A DNA stretch of 64,000 bases, taken from Yponomeuta sedellus. Taxonomy: Eukaryota > Arthropoda > Insecta > Lepidoptera > Yponomeutidae. The stretch's first letter is position 1. Each line of letters opens with the position of its first letter. Shown here piece by piece: positions 1 through 10,064 of this stretch. The position numbers were made by a program, and so were the translations under genes. The stretch is from NCBI GenBank assembly GCA_934045075.1, contig OW203725.1:17482269-17546268 (forward strand), in the 5' to 3' direction. The notes beneath the pieces were generated by a model. The model saw only the letters and a list, made by a program, of their open reading frames with translations, searched no databases and was not told the origin of the DNA.

Positions 1-59
1 ACTTCCAGTCCAGTAGGTACATTGCCCAGGTACACTACAGTACCGTGTATGCCTTATTT

Positions 60-206
60 TCTGTGTTTTTTTGCGTTTTATTTATGCTACTTTTTTGTTA
101 TTGCTTTGTTCGTGTTGTGACTTGTATTTGGTTTTGTATTGCTTTGCTTTGTATACGTGTGTGTGTCTTATGTGAATAAATGTTGTATCTATATATCTAT
201 CTAAAG
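60..206 (+). mobile_element. LINE 3' end with CTAT-type tail
   Basis: A T-rich stretch ends in an AATAAATG-like signal followed by a TATCTATATATCTATCTAA tail. Lepidopteran LINEs commonly end in short CTAT repeats, and the 19.4-20.1 kb LINE on the minus strand has a similar T/G-rich 3' UTR. No coding sequence remains. Confidence 0.4.
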
Positions 207-564
207 TACAAAGTACTGCCAGAGGTCGTGGTTTTGTTTCTTTTTGGATTTCGCTGTACATTTGAACAAATACATAGCCTCAGTATCAGTGTATTTACAT
301 CTTTGTCACCTAGCTGGTTTATCTAAACCTACTTCGTGATATCACAAACATAAGGCCACCCCGCTCGTAGCCTAGACGAACCGAATGATTGGAATCAATT
401 ACTTTGTATTAAGCTACAACAGGCGTAGTCAGGTGCTGGATGGGTGACCGTCTCGTGACTACCGCTTGTCATATTTTTTCCGAGCGCTTCCGTGCTTCGC
501 AAGGCACGCTAAGGCGATGGCGCCGGCTATCGCGTAATGGAAGTCGTTAAGCCATGTCAGAGGC

Positions 565-964
565 TTTAGTTAGTTTATTTTGTTGTTTCCGCACTCAGCC
601 TCATAGTTGGGCCGTTGCGAGATCACTCCAGTCAGCCAATCTTTTTTCAGAAAGCCAGCAGTGCACCAGCACCAGCAGCTTTCCTGCTATCGATGTTCGT
701 TGCACTTCCACGCTCTCACAGTGAACGGACACGTGGCGGGTCCTTCGTCTTCCTTGAGGCATCCTCGACATAACGGGATGTCGGTCAGTCCCATAGCGTG
801 GAGGTGTTTATTCAGTGGTCAATGGAGCGTCATAAGTGCCACAGCTTTGCGCAGATCGCTGCATGTGAGGCGTTTCGATATTGTTAGTAGGGCCTCTCTG
901 GTTTCTTTGCATTTTGTTTCCGTTTTCCATAGTTCAGCATGCTGGGTTTCTGTTTGCAACCTGA
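565..964 (-). mobile_element. 5'-truncated LINE inserted in the SINE
   Basis: The 400-bp insert is flanked by an 11-bp direct repeat, ATGTCAGAGGC, at 554-564 and 965-975, which is SINE sequence duplicated on insertion. Read on the minus strand it contains LNKHLHAMGLTDIPLCRGC followed by LKEDE, the RNase H-to-tail region typical of jockey/R1/I-type LINE ORF2 proteins, where CxxC and later C/H residues follow a conserved NKHLH. In-frame stops and loss of everything upstream show a truncated, degenerate copy. The plus-strand ORF at 607-999 is antisense to it. Confidence 0.75.
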
Positions 965-998
965 ATGTCAGAGGCCTTATGGGCAGCTTGATAACTTA

Positions 999-1163
999 GG
1001 GCTCATGCAGACGAACGGCACGTGCCAACTGCAAGCGTCGACGGATGGCGTCAACTGCCGTCAACGGCATTCGACGGCAGTCGTTAGCGCGTCGACGGCA
1101 GCCGTCAACGTGTAAGCGGCAGCCGTTGACGTTTGTCGACGCTTGCAGTTGTCGCGTGCCGTT
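999..1163. mobile_element. Palindromic MITE inside the SINE
   Basis: Arms 1016-1042 and 1135-1161 are inverted copies with 25 of 27 matches. The interior is itself full of GTCGACGGC and GCCGTCAACG inverted motifs, so nearly the whole segment can fold. It starts GGGCTCATGCAGACG, a MITE-like end, next to TTA. The far end lacks that terminal part, so the element looks truncated. It interrupts the SINE body between 998 and 1164. Confidence 0.65.
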
Positions 1164-1290
1164 TTAAGGCCCGCCTCTGTCTTATAATCCTCCATCAACC
1201 CAGACTTGGCCCCGTGGTGAAGTATGACCTAACCTTAAAAGATCCGTGCCCCAGCAGTGGGGACATACAAAGGGCGGATATCAAAAAAGG

Positions 1291-1675
1291 GCACGCCTGT
1301 ATCCCAGAGGGGTGACCAGATGCAGGGACTGCCAGTTGCTTTTATACGATCCTGGTTAATTACTTTCACTTCATCGCCATTCATTAGTCGTTGCATGCCA
1401 GACGGTTTTGGGTACTTTTTATCCTGCCCTTTGCTATCACGTCCCCTATTCGATAAATTAGGGGTCGAAGTATATTCGCCTGGAGCGTTCCTTATCGGTC
1501 ATTCCACTCACATTCGCCATTCCACCCACATTATATTTATTCTTTCTTACTTCATAATAATTATTGTTCTTAAAATATACAGCATATGATATACATCCCA
1601 CTGTAGAGCACAGGTCTTCTTTCAGAAAGAATATAGGCTTGATCACCACGCGTGCCCACCTCAGATATGCGAACA
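1291..1675 (+). repeat. Interspersed repeat, GCCTGTATCCC family
   Basis: The segment starts GCACGCCTGTATCCCAGAGG and ends near CACCACGCGTGCCCAC. The same order of motifs recurs at 54,285-54,600, partly at 17,885-17,975, and the end motif at 16,760 and 17,140. It is a common lepidopteran interspersed repeat, probably a LINE 3' region or a MITE. The class is not certain. Confidence 0.55.
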
Positions 1676-2834
1676 GCGAGTTAGTCAGGTTTCTTTACGA
1701 TGTTATCTATCATTCACAGTAAGCGAGTGGTATTTCTACTTTAACTTCACAAATGTGCCTGAGTTACAAACCATTACTATAATAATACTGGTTTCAACAA
1801 AAAATTATGAGTTATCTTCTACATTATGGGATTCGATCGTGAGTTCACTTATAGGAGAGTAACTTTTGATTTTGACAGATGTAATCGAACTCATGTGCGA
1901 GTTCATGATCGAAGTGAGCTGCGAATCGAACCTTCAGAATACCATTTTCATTGACATTTGTAGTTCTCTTCACCGCCGTAGCGCCAGTGTAGAATTAAGT
2001 CTTGATTTAAAAGCAAACTATTCGTTTGTGTGTGTGTGAAGTGTGACCAGATGCTGGCCGGAAAATATTGCCAAAGTTTGGAAAAACTGGGTCTAACCAT
2101 GACGGAGTAAAAATATGAAAAAAATACCTTCTATGCGTAAGTACGTTCATATAACACTTTCTATTTAACATGACATCGAGTGCAAATTACTGTGATTTCA
2201 TGTTAAATAGAAAGTGATTTTATCTGTAAATAGAAAAAAAAATAAAGAAACGGTAAAGTCTACTTGAAAACACACTCAGTGTTTGCGTGCTAACTACCCA
2301 AATTATGTAGATGTCATATTTAAACGCTCCGAAACACTAAAATATAAAAAGAAACAAAAGAGCCAAGAAACGTAATTTTTAAGATTTCTGTTTTTGATTT
2401 ACTTATGGCAAAAGCATGTAACAAATTAATAATACAGTTCGGCTATGTGCGAAATTCCCCACTAAATAGTTTACTGAAATAAAAAAAACGCAGAATAGAT
2501 TAACAAGTCCCTCTTTGTATTCGAGTCTGACTCTCGCTTTGCTAGATTTTATCTATATTATCTGCCGTGTGTTTTTTTTATTATTATATTATAGAACTAT
2601 ATAACATATTGTAAGAAGGCGAACATAGAGAAGCTGTTAATAGTGACTTATACAATGTTCTCTTTACAGTTCCATCGACGATTTGAAATTGTAATACAGG
2701 CTTCAACCATGAAGTTAATTGCGTATATTGCTATATGAATGATTCGTAAATGAGTCAGTCAACTTGTTTAATGAATCATTTACAAAATAAAAAGGAGTAA
2801 GACGTCATGATTGTGTAACATCAAAGAGTGGACC
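1676..2834. other. Unassigned AT-rich sequence
   Basis: No gene is seen. A weak inverted pair (GATTCGATCGTGAGTTCACT near 1830 against the complement of AGTGAGCTGCGAATCGAAC near 1915) suggests an old MITE. A clear 19-bp hairpin lies at 2155-2216. Confidence 0.4.
2155..2216. repeat. Perfect 19-bp inverted repeat, 24-nt loop
   Basis: CACTTTCTATTTAACATGA at 2155-2173 is the exact reverse complement of 2198-2216. It is isolated, AT-rich and has no recognisable coding neighbours. A small fold-back element or MITE remnant is the simplest reading. Confidence 0.8.
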
Positions 2835-2915
2835 GTCGTTAAAACCGCGGAAGAGCTATTCAGAATTGCACGGAACAGAGAACGCTGTAAAGAGCTGACT
2901 ACCAACCTTAAGTAA
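2835..2915 (+). pseudogene. LINE ORF2 C-terminal remnant
   Basis: An open frame of 26 codons ends RIARNRERCKELTTNLK then TAA at 2913-2915. The pattern of basic residues with ER(C/W)KELT..L before the stop is typical of the extreme C-terminus of RTE-like non-LTR retrotransposon polyproteins. The frame has no start and no upstream partner. It may belong to the same decayed LINE as the fragment at 3085, although order and spacing are disturbed. Confidence 0.5.
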
Positions 2916-3084
2916 TGGAGAAGCACTTTAAGTAGAAGAAGAAAATCCACGGCAGCTAAACCCGTTCACCAAATACTTGCTAATGTATGTTAATATGACG
3001 CACATATAAAGCGTCTAATAAACAATGTTACTAACGGTATGATATTAGTAGCTTGTCGATCACACGCAAAATACTAAAGATAAT

Positions 3085-3345
3085 ATGCTTTTGGATTTTT
3101 CCAAAGCTGTCGAAACTGTCTCTGTTCCCATTCTGCTGGATAAACAAGAAACCATTGGAATCGGAGAGTTGCCCTTTCAAGGCAATATAAATGAGCGACA
3201 AGTTAGGATTGGTGACTACACGTATGATATAGGCGTATGGCGTGCTCCCCAGACTTCCGTGTTATGTCTTGAAAGAGCTTACAGAGCTGTGATAAAAGTA
3301 ATACTTAGTAGTTCAGCCAGATACTCGATTACACTTTTATATTGA
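3085..3345 (+). pseudogene. Reverse-transcriptase fragment of a jockey/CR1-type LINE
   Basis: The first 70 codons show DFSKAVETVSVPILL, a degenerate form of the DFSKAFDTV block of LINE reverse transcriptases (RT motif A, where the catalytic Asp of F-D is replaced by E). Then comes RQVRIGDYT and a damaged form of the GVPQGSVLGP block (motif B). The stretch between the blocks is much shorter than in an intact RT, so there is an internal deletion, and the catalytic YxDD box is absent. It is a dead fragment. Confidence 0.7.
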
Positions 3346-4457
3346 GACTTGATTGATTTCCTCACAAAATTATTAAACAGAAACAACACATCTATGACCT
3401 ACGTTTCCCTAGTACTTAAGAATCGACAGAGTATACCAAACGTTAGCCCATAGAACCAAACTTTCCCGGTGTCATTTTTATGTAGTAGGGTCATACACTT
3501 TTAATAAATAAAATAACGTAAAGCCCAAACAACAAAATAGTTCCTTCGTCTTAACTTTTAAATAACGGAAAATCTACTAAAACCCATACAGTAAAACCTA
3601 GCCCACAAATAAAGTTATCGTACCTCATCTTTCTCTTCTCATTTGTTTCAATTTATTTTTCCTATACCTACAGACATACGTAGCACGAACACACCCCGTT
3701 CACACAAACACAACACACATACGAAATTACCCCCCCCCCCCCCCCCTCTTTCCCTCATACTTGCTACTTTACACACGTTTACTTACCGTCCATAACACTT
3801 CACCTATCGATTATTTGCTAAGGTTAAAATAAGATAAGAATATTGTTAATTTTATTCATTTATAATTTCTAATTATGTACAACTTATTGTGTAACCTTAT
3901 TTAATAAATGCATGTCCTAATTATACAGTGTATATTATTATTTGAAATCTAATGGTAGTTGGCGTTGACGTCTGAGATACAGTGTTTAACATTAGTTCAG
4001 ATGTCATGGTTTTTTTTTGTAATGTACGCACTAGTAGGCTCGATATTATTGTGTAAGGAATGTATTGCCTATATTTTTAAAGAATAAAAATTACTGAATT
4101 ACTGAACTATATGTAAGCAAATAAATCAGTAATCGTGGCATTTTTATTTTACTCGTATGGTAACCCCACGAGAATTGCTTCTTATGCCAGCGACTTGGAT
4201 ACACTGTATACTGCCAATGATATAATCTTTTTTATACATTTCAATAGATTTAGACTAGTAAATACTTAGACTGTACAATTTTAGACAGCGCAACATGTTT
4301 GTAAGATTTTTATATAGCATCGTTTTGCCAAAACATACGAAACAAATTATAGCCTACGACTTCGACTGAAATAATATTAGTGTCAACCCCTATGCAAGGA
4401 ATGTCATATTTTCGGGTTCTGAAGGTCAAATTAAGGTGACTCATAAGTGAGTGTGAG
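3346..4457. other. Repeat-rich non-coding sequence
   Basis: No gene is seen. The stretch holds a C17 run at 3730-3746 and an AATAAA-rich segment near 3900 and 4080 ending in an ATTACTGA repeat, which looks like LINE 3' tails. Confidence 0.4.
3730..3746. repeat. C17 homopolymer
   Basis: Seventeen consecutive C residues lie between an ACGAAATTA flank and TCTTTCCC. Assembly or sequencing errors in length are likely at such runs. Confidence 0.95.
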
Positions 4458-4517
4458 GTGAACGACGAGGTGACCGACGAAGTGACCGACGAAGTGACCA
4501 TCGAAGTGATCAACGAA
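4458..4517. repeat. 12-bp tandem repeat, five copies
   Basis: Units of GTGACCGACGAA, with a few substitutions, run head to tail. The minus strand happens to be open across them as a Ser/Thr/Val-rich peptide, a simple consequence of a unit length divisible by three. No gene is inferred. Confidence 0.9.
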
Positions 4518-4617
4518 CTTACTGAATCGACATGCTGGCCCCTAATGGATAAAATATAAAACTGCTAATGTTTATATAAGTGTAACTAACTACCTAAGTT
4601 AGAAAAATTGTCAGACT

Positions 4618-4975
4618 TGGGTGGAATTTTTAGCCTCTAAATAGGTTTTTTTTTAAAAAAAATCCATAGCACGTGTTAGTGCATTAAAGAAAATGTAATC
4701 AGGTGGGTAGAGCTATATCATTCCGATATAAAACCTAACTGCAAAGTAAGGTACTCGGGGCTGCAAGTGATGCAAATTACTTCAAAATGTTGCTGCCTGT
4801 ACCTACGTAATACAGAGAGTATTGTAAAGAGGTTCGAAATTTCACTGATGCCGGTGAGTCGCCCACTCAGTTGGGCTCAGTTGGGAGAGCGCTGGCTTGG
4901 TTAGCCAGAGGTCGCGGGTTCGAGTCCCGGCATGAGTGGAATTTTTAGCCTCTAAATAGGTTTTAAAAAATAATT
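4618..4975 (+). mobile_element. tRNA-like SINE A, tail plus full unit
   Basis: A tail (GGAATTTTTAGCCTCTAAAT) at about 4621 is followed by a full unit: a leader with GATGCAAATTACTT, then a tRNA-like segment 4858-4935 with A-box-like GCTCAGTTGG and B-box GGTTCGAGTCC, then the same tail again. An 11-bp piece, CTCAGTTGGG plus one base, is duplicated at 4865-4885 inside the D-arm. No acceptor stem forms, so this is not a tRNA gene. Relatives lie at 30,985, 50,630-51,222 and 60,413. Confidence 0.75.
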
Positions 4976-5127
4976 GTCATGACTTATTAAATGATAAAGT
5001 AAAGTAAAAAAGATTTTTATGAAGAAGATTCTACTTTGCCACTCGTATTAATAATCTTGTGCTTTTTGACATTTTATTCCTACTCATTGCTTGCACTTAT
5101 CTAATATTAACAAAAAAGCTAGCTAAT
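4976..5127. other. Short unassigned stretch
   Basis: AT-rich, with no motif recognised. Confidence 0.4.
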
Positions 5128-5238
5128 CCCCGGTTTGTCGTATACTAAAGTTTCTGTTTCGTATATATATCCACTTTGTCTAACTGAGAGCCGTTAACAG
5201 TAAAATTCACGGACTGTCGGTGTACGAGAAACCGGGGG
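5128..5238. mobile_element. Small MITE, CCCCGGTTT ends
   Basis: The ends CCCCGGTTTGTCGTA and the complement of TACGAGAAACCGGGGG are imperfect inverted repeats about 111 bp apart. A single related end (CCCCCAGTTTCTCGTACAC) occurs at about 17,785. It is non-coding. Confidence 0.55.
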
Positions 5239-5271
5239 CAAGCGTGATAATTTACGGATAGAAGTAAAAAC

Positions 5272-5470
5272 GAGCACTAGACATAATAAAAACTGCACGG
5301 ATATTTACTCGTTTAATTTCACATATTACAATTTTTCGACGTTTCGGCACTTTTGCAAGTAGGTACCGTGGTCCCGGAAGACTTAAGTGACAGGCGTCTT
5401 TTTGAAAGCATTAACTGTTAGTTTACTACCCTCGGTAAAAATTACATTAAAAATTAAACGAGTAGTAAGG
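5272..5470. mobile_element. Fold-back element, CGACGTTTCGGC family
   Basis: A perfect 12-bp inverted pair, TACTCGTTTAAT at 5306-5317 and its complement at 5453-5464, encloses TTCGACGTTTCGGCAC and GGTACCGTGGTCCCGG. The same core is found in the palindrome at 38,561-38,760 and, more distantly, at 51,763 and 13,840. Confidence 0.55.
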
Positions 5471-6194
5471 TAAGAAGTTAGTTTTCTGTACTCTTAGGCT
5501 AAGAAATATCTGTGTATTTTCCATTTTTATGTACAATCTCTATCTATCTAAGTATCCGTCCAAACAGTTTCTATTGGAAGTAAAAGATCAAGTAACACTT
5601 ACAGAACAACCATTTCCGATCAAATGACCGCCGAATGTTTCTTCAATTTAGCACCAAAAAGTCATGAACGCCTTACAGCATTGCACTTCCAAAGTTTGTT
5701 CCACTTAGTCCATAACGCACTCCGATCAAAAAAGTTCGAAATATCACTTTTATTGCTAAAACAATAGATGCTATATATTTATCTGCGACTACGTATTGTC
5801 CGTATAGTATTGAAACAGTAGGTACTATACGGACTTGCTTTCAACAATAACGCTCGCAGCTTACTAAGTTTAGCATCAACAACAAACACGGGGTTGCTTA
5901 GCCCCCACTACTCACTCTACCGGAATGCCTCCAACGGCCAATCACAGCGCTCGATTAATTTAAACTCCGCCTCACGTCCAATGAGAGCGGAGGAATAAGT
6001 TTTGCAGTCGCCTATTGGGAGAAGGGGAAAGATCTGCTTTTGGAGCTGAAGGTTTTTTTTCCTGTCTGTTATTTTTCAGTGCTATGCTTTTTGGTCATTG
6101 ATTTTAAAATGTACCTAATTCTTTTGGCAAAAAATTATGTGAAGAATTGAGTTCGATGGTCTACTTAGGTGTAACGTTTGAAATATTATAGTCA
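5471..6194. other. Unassigned sequence with CCAAT motifs
   Basis: No gene is seen. At 5,935-6,020 there are CCAATCA, CCAATGAG and an inverted CCTATTGGG within a locally GC-rich patch. This could be a promoter but no transcription unit follows. Confidence 0.3.
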
Positions 6195-6210
6195 TACATT
6201 TCGGATACAA

Positions 6211-6550
6211 TGACTAGCTGGTGCCCGCGACTTCGTCTGCGCAGGATTAGTATTTCGAGTATATTAGCGTGGCGTACAAAAGTTTTGGCAGCAATGCAGT
6301 TTTGGCAGCGCACGCCAGAATAGCTCGCAGATGTTACATTTTTCCTACCCACTTGACACTTTCTTATCGCCATAATTTGAATTTGGAAAATTCATACAAT
6401 ATCTTCACAAATTACATCCTATGTGTTATTCTGATGTATAAGCTATATTATTGTATAGTTTCATTAAATCCATTAAGTAGTTTTCACGTGAAAGAGTAAC
6501 AAACATCCATCCATACTTACGAACTTTCGCGTTTATAATATTAGTAGCAT
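6211..6550 (+). repeat. Interspersed repeat ending TTATAATATTAGTA
   Basis: It begins CTGGTGCCCGCGACTTCG and ends CTTTCGCGTTTATAATATTA. This is the layout of a very common lepidopteran repeat. Other copies or parts are at 7,605-7,646, 33,960-34,050, 43,640-43,832 (minus), 49,585-49,803 (minus) and 50,380-50,605. Confidence 0.6.
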
Positions 6551-7484
6551 GGGAGCCTACTCGCATCCAAAATGGTAAATCAATTCGGTTTCATATATGG
6601 TGGCAGCCTACACGCATCCAAAAGGGTAATTCAATTCGGATTCATACACAGTAAAAGCCTACTTGCATCTAAAAGCGAAATTCAATTCGGATTTATACAC
6701 GGTGGCAGCATACACGCATCCAAAAGGGTAATTCAATTCGGATTCATACACAGTAAAAGCCTACTAAAAGCGAAATTCAATTCGGATTTATACACGGTGG
6801 CAGCCTACATGCATCCAAAAGGTTAATACAATTCTGATTCATACATGGTGAAAGCCTACTCGCATATAAAAGAGTCATTCAATTCGGATTTATACACGGT
6901 GGCAGCCTACACGCATCCAAAAGGTTAATACAATTCTAATTCATACATGGTGAAAGCCTACTCGCATATAAAAGAGTCATTCAATTCAGATTTATACACG
7001 GTGGCAGCCTATACGCATCCAAAAGGTTAATAGAATTCTGATTCATACATGGTGAAAGCCTTCTCGCATATAAAAGAGTCATTCAATTCGGATTTATACA
7101 CGGTGGCAGCCTACACGCATCCAAAAGGTTCATACAATTCTGATTCATACATGGTGAAAGCCTACTCGCATATAGAAGCGTAATTCAATTCGAATTTATA
7201 CACGGTGGCAGCCTACACGCATCCAAAAGGTTCATACAATTCTGATTCATACATGGTGAAAGCCTACTCGCATATAAAAGCGTAATACCTACAATTCTGA
7301 TTCATACATGGTGAAAGCCTACTCGCATATAAAAGCGTAATTCAAATCGGATTTATAAACGGTGGCAGCCTACACGCATCCAAAAGGTTAATACAATTCT
7401 GATTCATACATGGTCAAAGCTTATCATATAAAAGCATAATTCAATTCGGATTTATACGTGGTGATAGCCTACTCGCATCTAAAA
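6551..7484. repeat. 102-bp higher-order minisatellite
   Basis: About 51-bp monomers alternate between two types, one with GGTGGCAGCCTACACGCAT and one with GTGAAAGCCTACTCGCAT. The anchor GGTGGCAG recurs at 6599, 6701, 6796, 6898, 7000, 7102, 7204 and 7361, mostly 102 bp apart, with a 7-bp deletion in one unit and an extra half unit before the last. The first five monomers keep an open frame of 17-residue repeats, later ones do not. Both flanks carry ends of the TTATAATATTAGT repeat family, so the array may have grown inside one copy. Confidence 0.9.
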
Positions 7485-7604
7485 TAATCTTTACCTGGTG
7501 CCTACTGTAGATAGCACATGTTACGTTACGAACGTCTTTGCAACAAAAATGTAAGTACACTATAGGTTGACTTTCCGTTCAGTCGTTCTGGCGTGATTCG
7601 GCAA

Positions 7605-7646
7605 CAAAAATCCATACATACAAACTATCGCATTTATAATATTAGT
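7605..7646 (+). repeat. End of a TTATAATATTAGT-family repeat
   Basis: ATCCATACATACAAACTATC followed by GCATTTATAATATTAGTC matches the end of the 6,211-6,550 repeat. Confidence 0.55.
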
Positions 7647-7656
7647 CAGATACCTC

Positions 7657-7971
7657 GTGACTTAGTGGAACCTTGTGACTGGAATTAATCACTTGGGTTA
7701 AGTAACAACAGGCGCGGTCAGGTGCTGGATGGGTGACCACCTCGTGACTTTAGTGACATTTTATCTGAGCGCTTCCGTGCTTTGCAAGGCAGATTAAGAG
7801 GCCTTATGGGTGGCTTGATAACTTCTGAAAGTAAGGCCCGCCACTGTCTTACAATCCTTTACCCACTCGGACTTGGCCCCCGTGGTGAACTATCGCCTAC
7901 CTTCCTGCTATGCAGGAAGGAAGATGCCCATGCCCCAGCAGTATGCATATACAAAAAAGGCTGATAAAGTA
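7657..7971 (+). mobile_element. 5S rRNA-headed SINE with target duplication
   Basis: AGATACCTC at 7648-7656 is repeated at 7972-7980 and brackets the element exactly. The head has GTTAAGTAACAACAGGCGCG and TGGATGGGTGACC, matching the A-box-to-C-box span of 5S rRNA. The body then passes from GCAAGGCAGATTAAG straight to AGGCCTTATGG, so about 60 bp present in longer copies are missing. The tail has CCCCAGCAGTATGCATATAC. It is non-coding; the ORFs over it are accidental. Confidence 0.9.
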
Positions 7972-7980
7972 AGATACCTC

Positions 7981-8878
7981 ACATGTCTACTTATTAGATA
8001 AATAAATAAATATAATACATTTGTAAATGTATTTACTATTATACTTACACAAAGCCTCATTGCGACGACGATTTTTTCCCACCGGAAATGCAGCTGTAAA
8101 CTGCGCACTCACACGAGCTATTTAATTTCCCCGTGTCCGTTGCGCAAGCGAGGGTGTGAGATGCGGGCTGCGTACGCGCAGCGACTCTGCAATCGCGAGA
8201 TTAAAGGCATGTTTGAACGTGGAAGGCCGTTGGCTGGTTGGTGAGTGGACAAAGGGTTGTAAACTTGTGATGTAAGTGGTAAGAGGTTTTTTGTCCAAAG
8301 TGATCTAGATTTTGAAATTGAGACCCTGTTGAAATTGACCTGTAACATCTAATAAGTTATCTAATAAGTACATTTGTAATCTGCATTGTAATAACTTTAT
8401 ATTAGAAGGATTCTAGCTACAGGTACTCTTATATTTTTATGCATGCTGTGTTCATCCGTAATTAATTGTACATCTAGTTTAATATAATATTATCTATTCT
8501 CTTTTCGTTTGTGAGGATGTCGCAATTAGGTACCTACTGATGATGAACCTAATATATAAATTAAAATTGAAATTACTTAAAGTCACAACTTCTGTGTAAT
8601 ACTGTAAAAATTGTTTAAAGGTAGGTATCTAAATAATTTTTATTATAAATGTTTACTCTTAGACTAAAATATAATGAATTAGTGAAATGCATAAACCTAT
8701 TAAAGTGATGCAAAACGTGAACAACCGCATCTTCAGTAGGTATCGATTTAAACTACGAATAATATTACAAAAACAAAAGTATAAAATTCTCAATTAATTT
8801 TTTCAGTTATTTGTAAAATACTAAAAAAATATAATAATAATATATAATATTGGCCTTTTGCATCTACTTAATAAGATG
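7981..8878. other. Unassigned sequence
   Basis: 8100-8260 is locally GC-richer (TGCGTACGCGCAGCGACTC). The rest is AT-rich. No repeat or gene is recognised. Confidence 0.35.
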
Positions 8879-9240
8879 ATTTATACAGCGTCCAGTGGCA
8901 TCTTCACTCACACACTAGATGGGTGAAGGGACCACTCCGACGCTGTAGTGCCTGGGACATGGTTTTATAGATGGTGTAGGCTTGCCCAGCACCTATACCA
9001 TCCTGACAGCTTAGTCGGCCTAGCCCACAGGAAAGACTAGTCAATACGTGCGGAGCCAACCAAGCTGCGGGTTTCCTCACAATTTTCCTTCACCATTAGC
9101 GTGTGGTATTGCGACTACAAATTCGCAAATGTACGTAACTTTGAAATTAAACAAAGTCATTGGTACATGCCCACACTGGGGATCGAACCTGGGGCTCTCG
9201 CTTGCGAGCCCATGGTTCTACCCACTGAGCTACCACCGCT
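8879..9240 (-). mobile_element. tRNA-headed SINE C, near full length
   Basis: On the minus strand the element starts at 9240 with AGCGGTGGTAGCTCAGTGGG (A-box) and B-box GGTTCGATCCC. It continues through GTAGTCGCAATACCACACGC and AAATTGTGAGGAAACC and ends GTGCCACTGGACGCTGTATAA-like at 8879. The head resembles a tRNA but the body is a SINE. Parts of the same family are at 30,722, 32,650/33,653 and 49,315. Confidence 0.8.
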
Positions 9241-9429
9241 TAAAAAAAATATAAATTTACCGTTATTTGACCGAAACAAATCAATCAATTGATTACTGAA
9301 AGAAAGTAGTTAAAGATTAGCTCTTTCTGCCTCTTGCTCACACTATACTTAGTTAGACCTGAGATTAGATTCCCGAACATTCGTATTTGGGCTATTGATC
9401 GTAACAAGTGCTGAGGTATGATATCTCAT

Positions 9430-9568
9430 TGATACCTCATTGATATTCTACTACAAGTTCACAAATGTGAGGTACGTACAAAATAAAGTGCTGTAATGCG
9501 TGCCGGGGATTCGAACCCATGGCCTCTCGAATGTGAAGCCGTCGTCCAATTGCTGCCCAACCACCTCT
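9430..9568 (-). mobile_element. tRNA-headed SINE fragment
   Basis: Minus-strand GGTGGTTGGGCAGCAATTGG and GGGTTCGAATCCCCGG form tRNA-like A and B boxes, followed by a short body with CACATTTGTGAACTTGTAG, which relates it to SINE C. It is truncated early. Confidence 0.65.
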
Positions 9569-9671
9569 TTTTTGCTCACACTCTGGACTTGTGTGTGCAA
9601 GAGGCAGTGTCCGTGTTATAGGCAGTGGCATTTGCCATGCCATCAAAACATATTCATCCACTGTTTGACAT

Positions 9672-10054
9672 CGATATCGATATCAACGTTATTATACGTC
9701 TTATACGTCCCTACTGTTGGGGCACGGGTCTCTTCCTGCATCGCAGGAAGGTTAGGCCATCCTCCACCACGGGGGCCAAGTCCGGGTTAGTGGAGAATTG
9801 TAAGACAGGGGCGGGCCTTACTGTCAGAAGTTATCAAGCCGCCCATAAGGCCTCTGACAAGGCTTAACAACTGTCATTACATGACAGGCGGCACCAAAGG
9901 CTTAACGTGCTTTGCGAAGCACGGAAGCGCTCGGAAAATGCCACTAGCGGTAGTCACGGGACGGTCACCCATCCTGCACCTGACCGCGCCTGTTGTTGCT
10001 TAACTCAAGTGATTGGTTCCAATCACTCGGTTCGACTAGGCGACGAGCGAACTT
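9672..10054 (-). mobile_element. 5S rRNA-headed SINE, full length with target duplication
   Basis: TGTTTGACAT at 9662-9671 and 10055-10064 flanks the element. On the minus strand it runs from GCTCGTCGCCTAGTCG through the 5S-like C-box (read here as CGGTCACCCATCC), the CGAGCGCTTCCGTGCTTCGC body and the GCAGGAAGAGACCCGTGCCC tail to a GATATCGATATCGAT end. It is one of the best-kept copies here and useful as a family reference. Confidence 0.92.
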
Positions 10055-10064
10055 TGTTTGACAT

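Larger units (their letters stand above)
362..1281 (+). mobile_element. 5S rRNA-headed SINE, interrupted twice
   Basis: The head (362-564) carries the 5S-type C-box TGGATGGGTGACCG, followed by the CGCTTCCGTGCTTCGCAAGG body shared with eleven other copies here. The body resumes at 965 and again at about 1164, ending in CCAGCAGTGGGGACATACAA. An antisense LINE piece (565-964) and a palindromic MITE (about 999-1163) split it. The SINE class uses a 5S-like internal Pol III promoter. This copy is dead because of the insertions. The terminal GATATC-like sequence makes its own target duplication ambiguous. Confidence 0.85.

Noticed and set aside
607..999. 130-codon plus-strand gene
   Set aside because: It is antisense to a LINE RNase H/C-terminal fragment and ends in SINE sequence.
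6551..7484. CRISPR array or repeat-protein gene
   Set aside because: Head-to-tail 51-bp monomers with no unique spacers, and the frame closes after five monomers. It is a minisatellite in insect DNA.
9950..10050. 5S rRNA gene
   Set aside because: Only the A-to-C-box region resembles 5S, and it is fused to a SINE body with target duplications.
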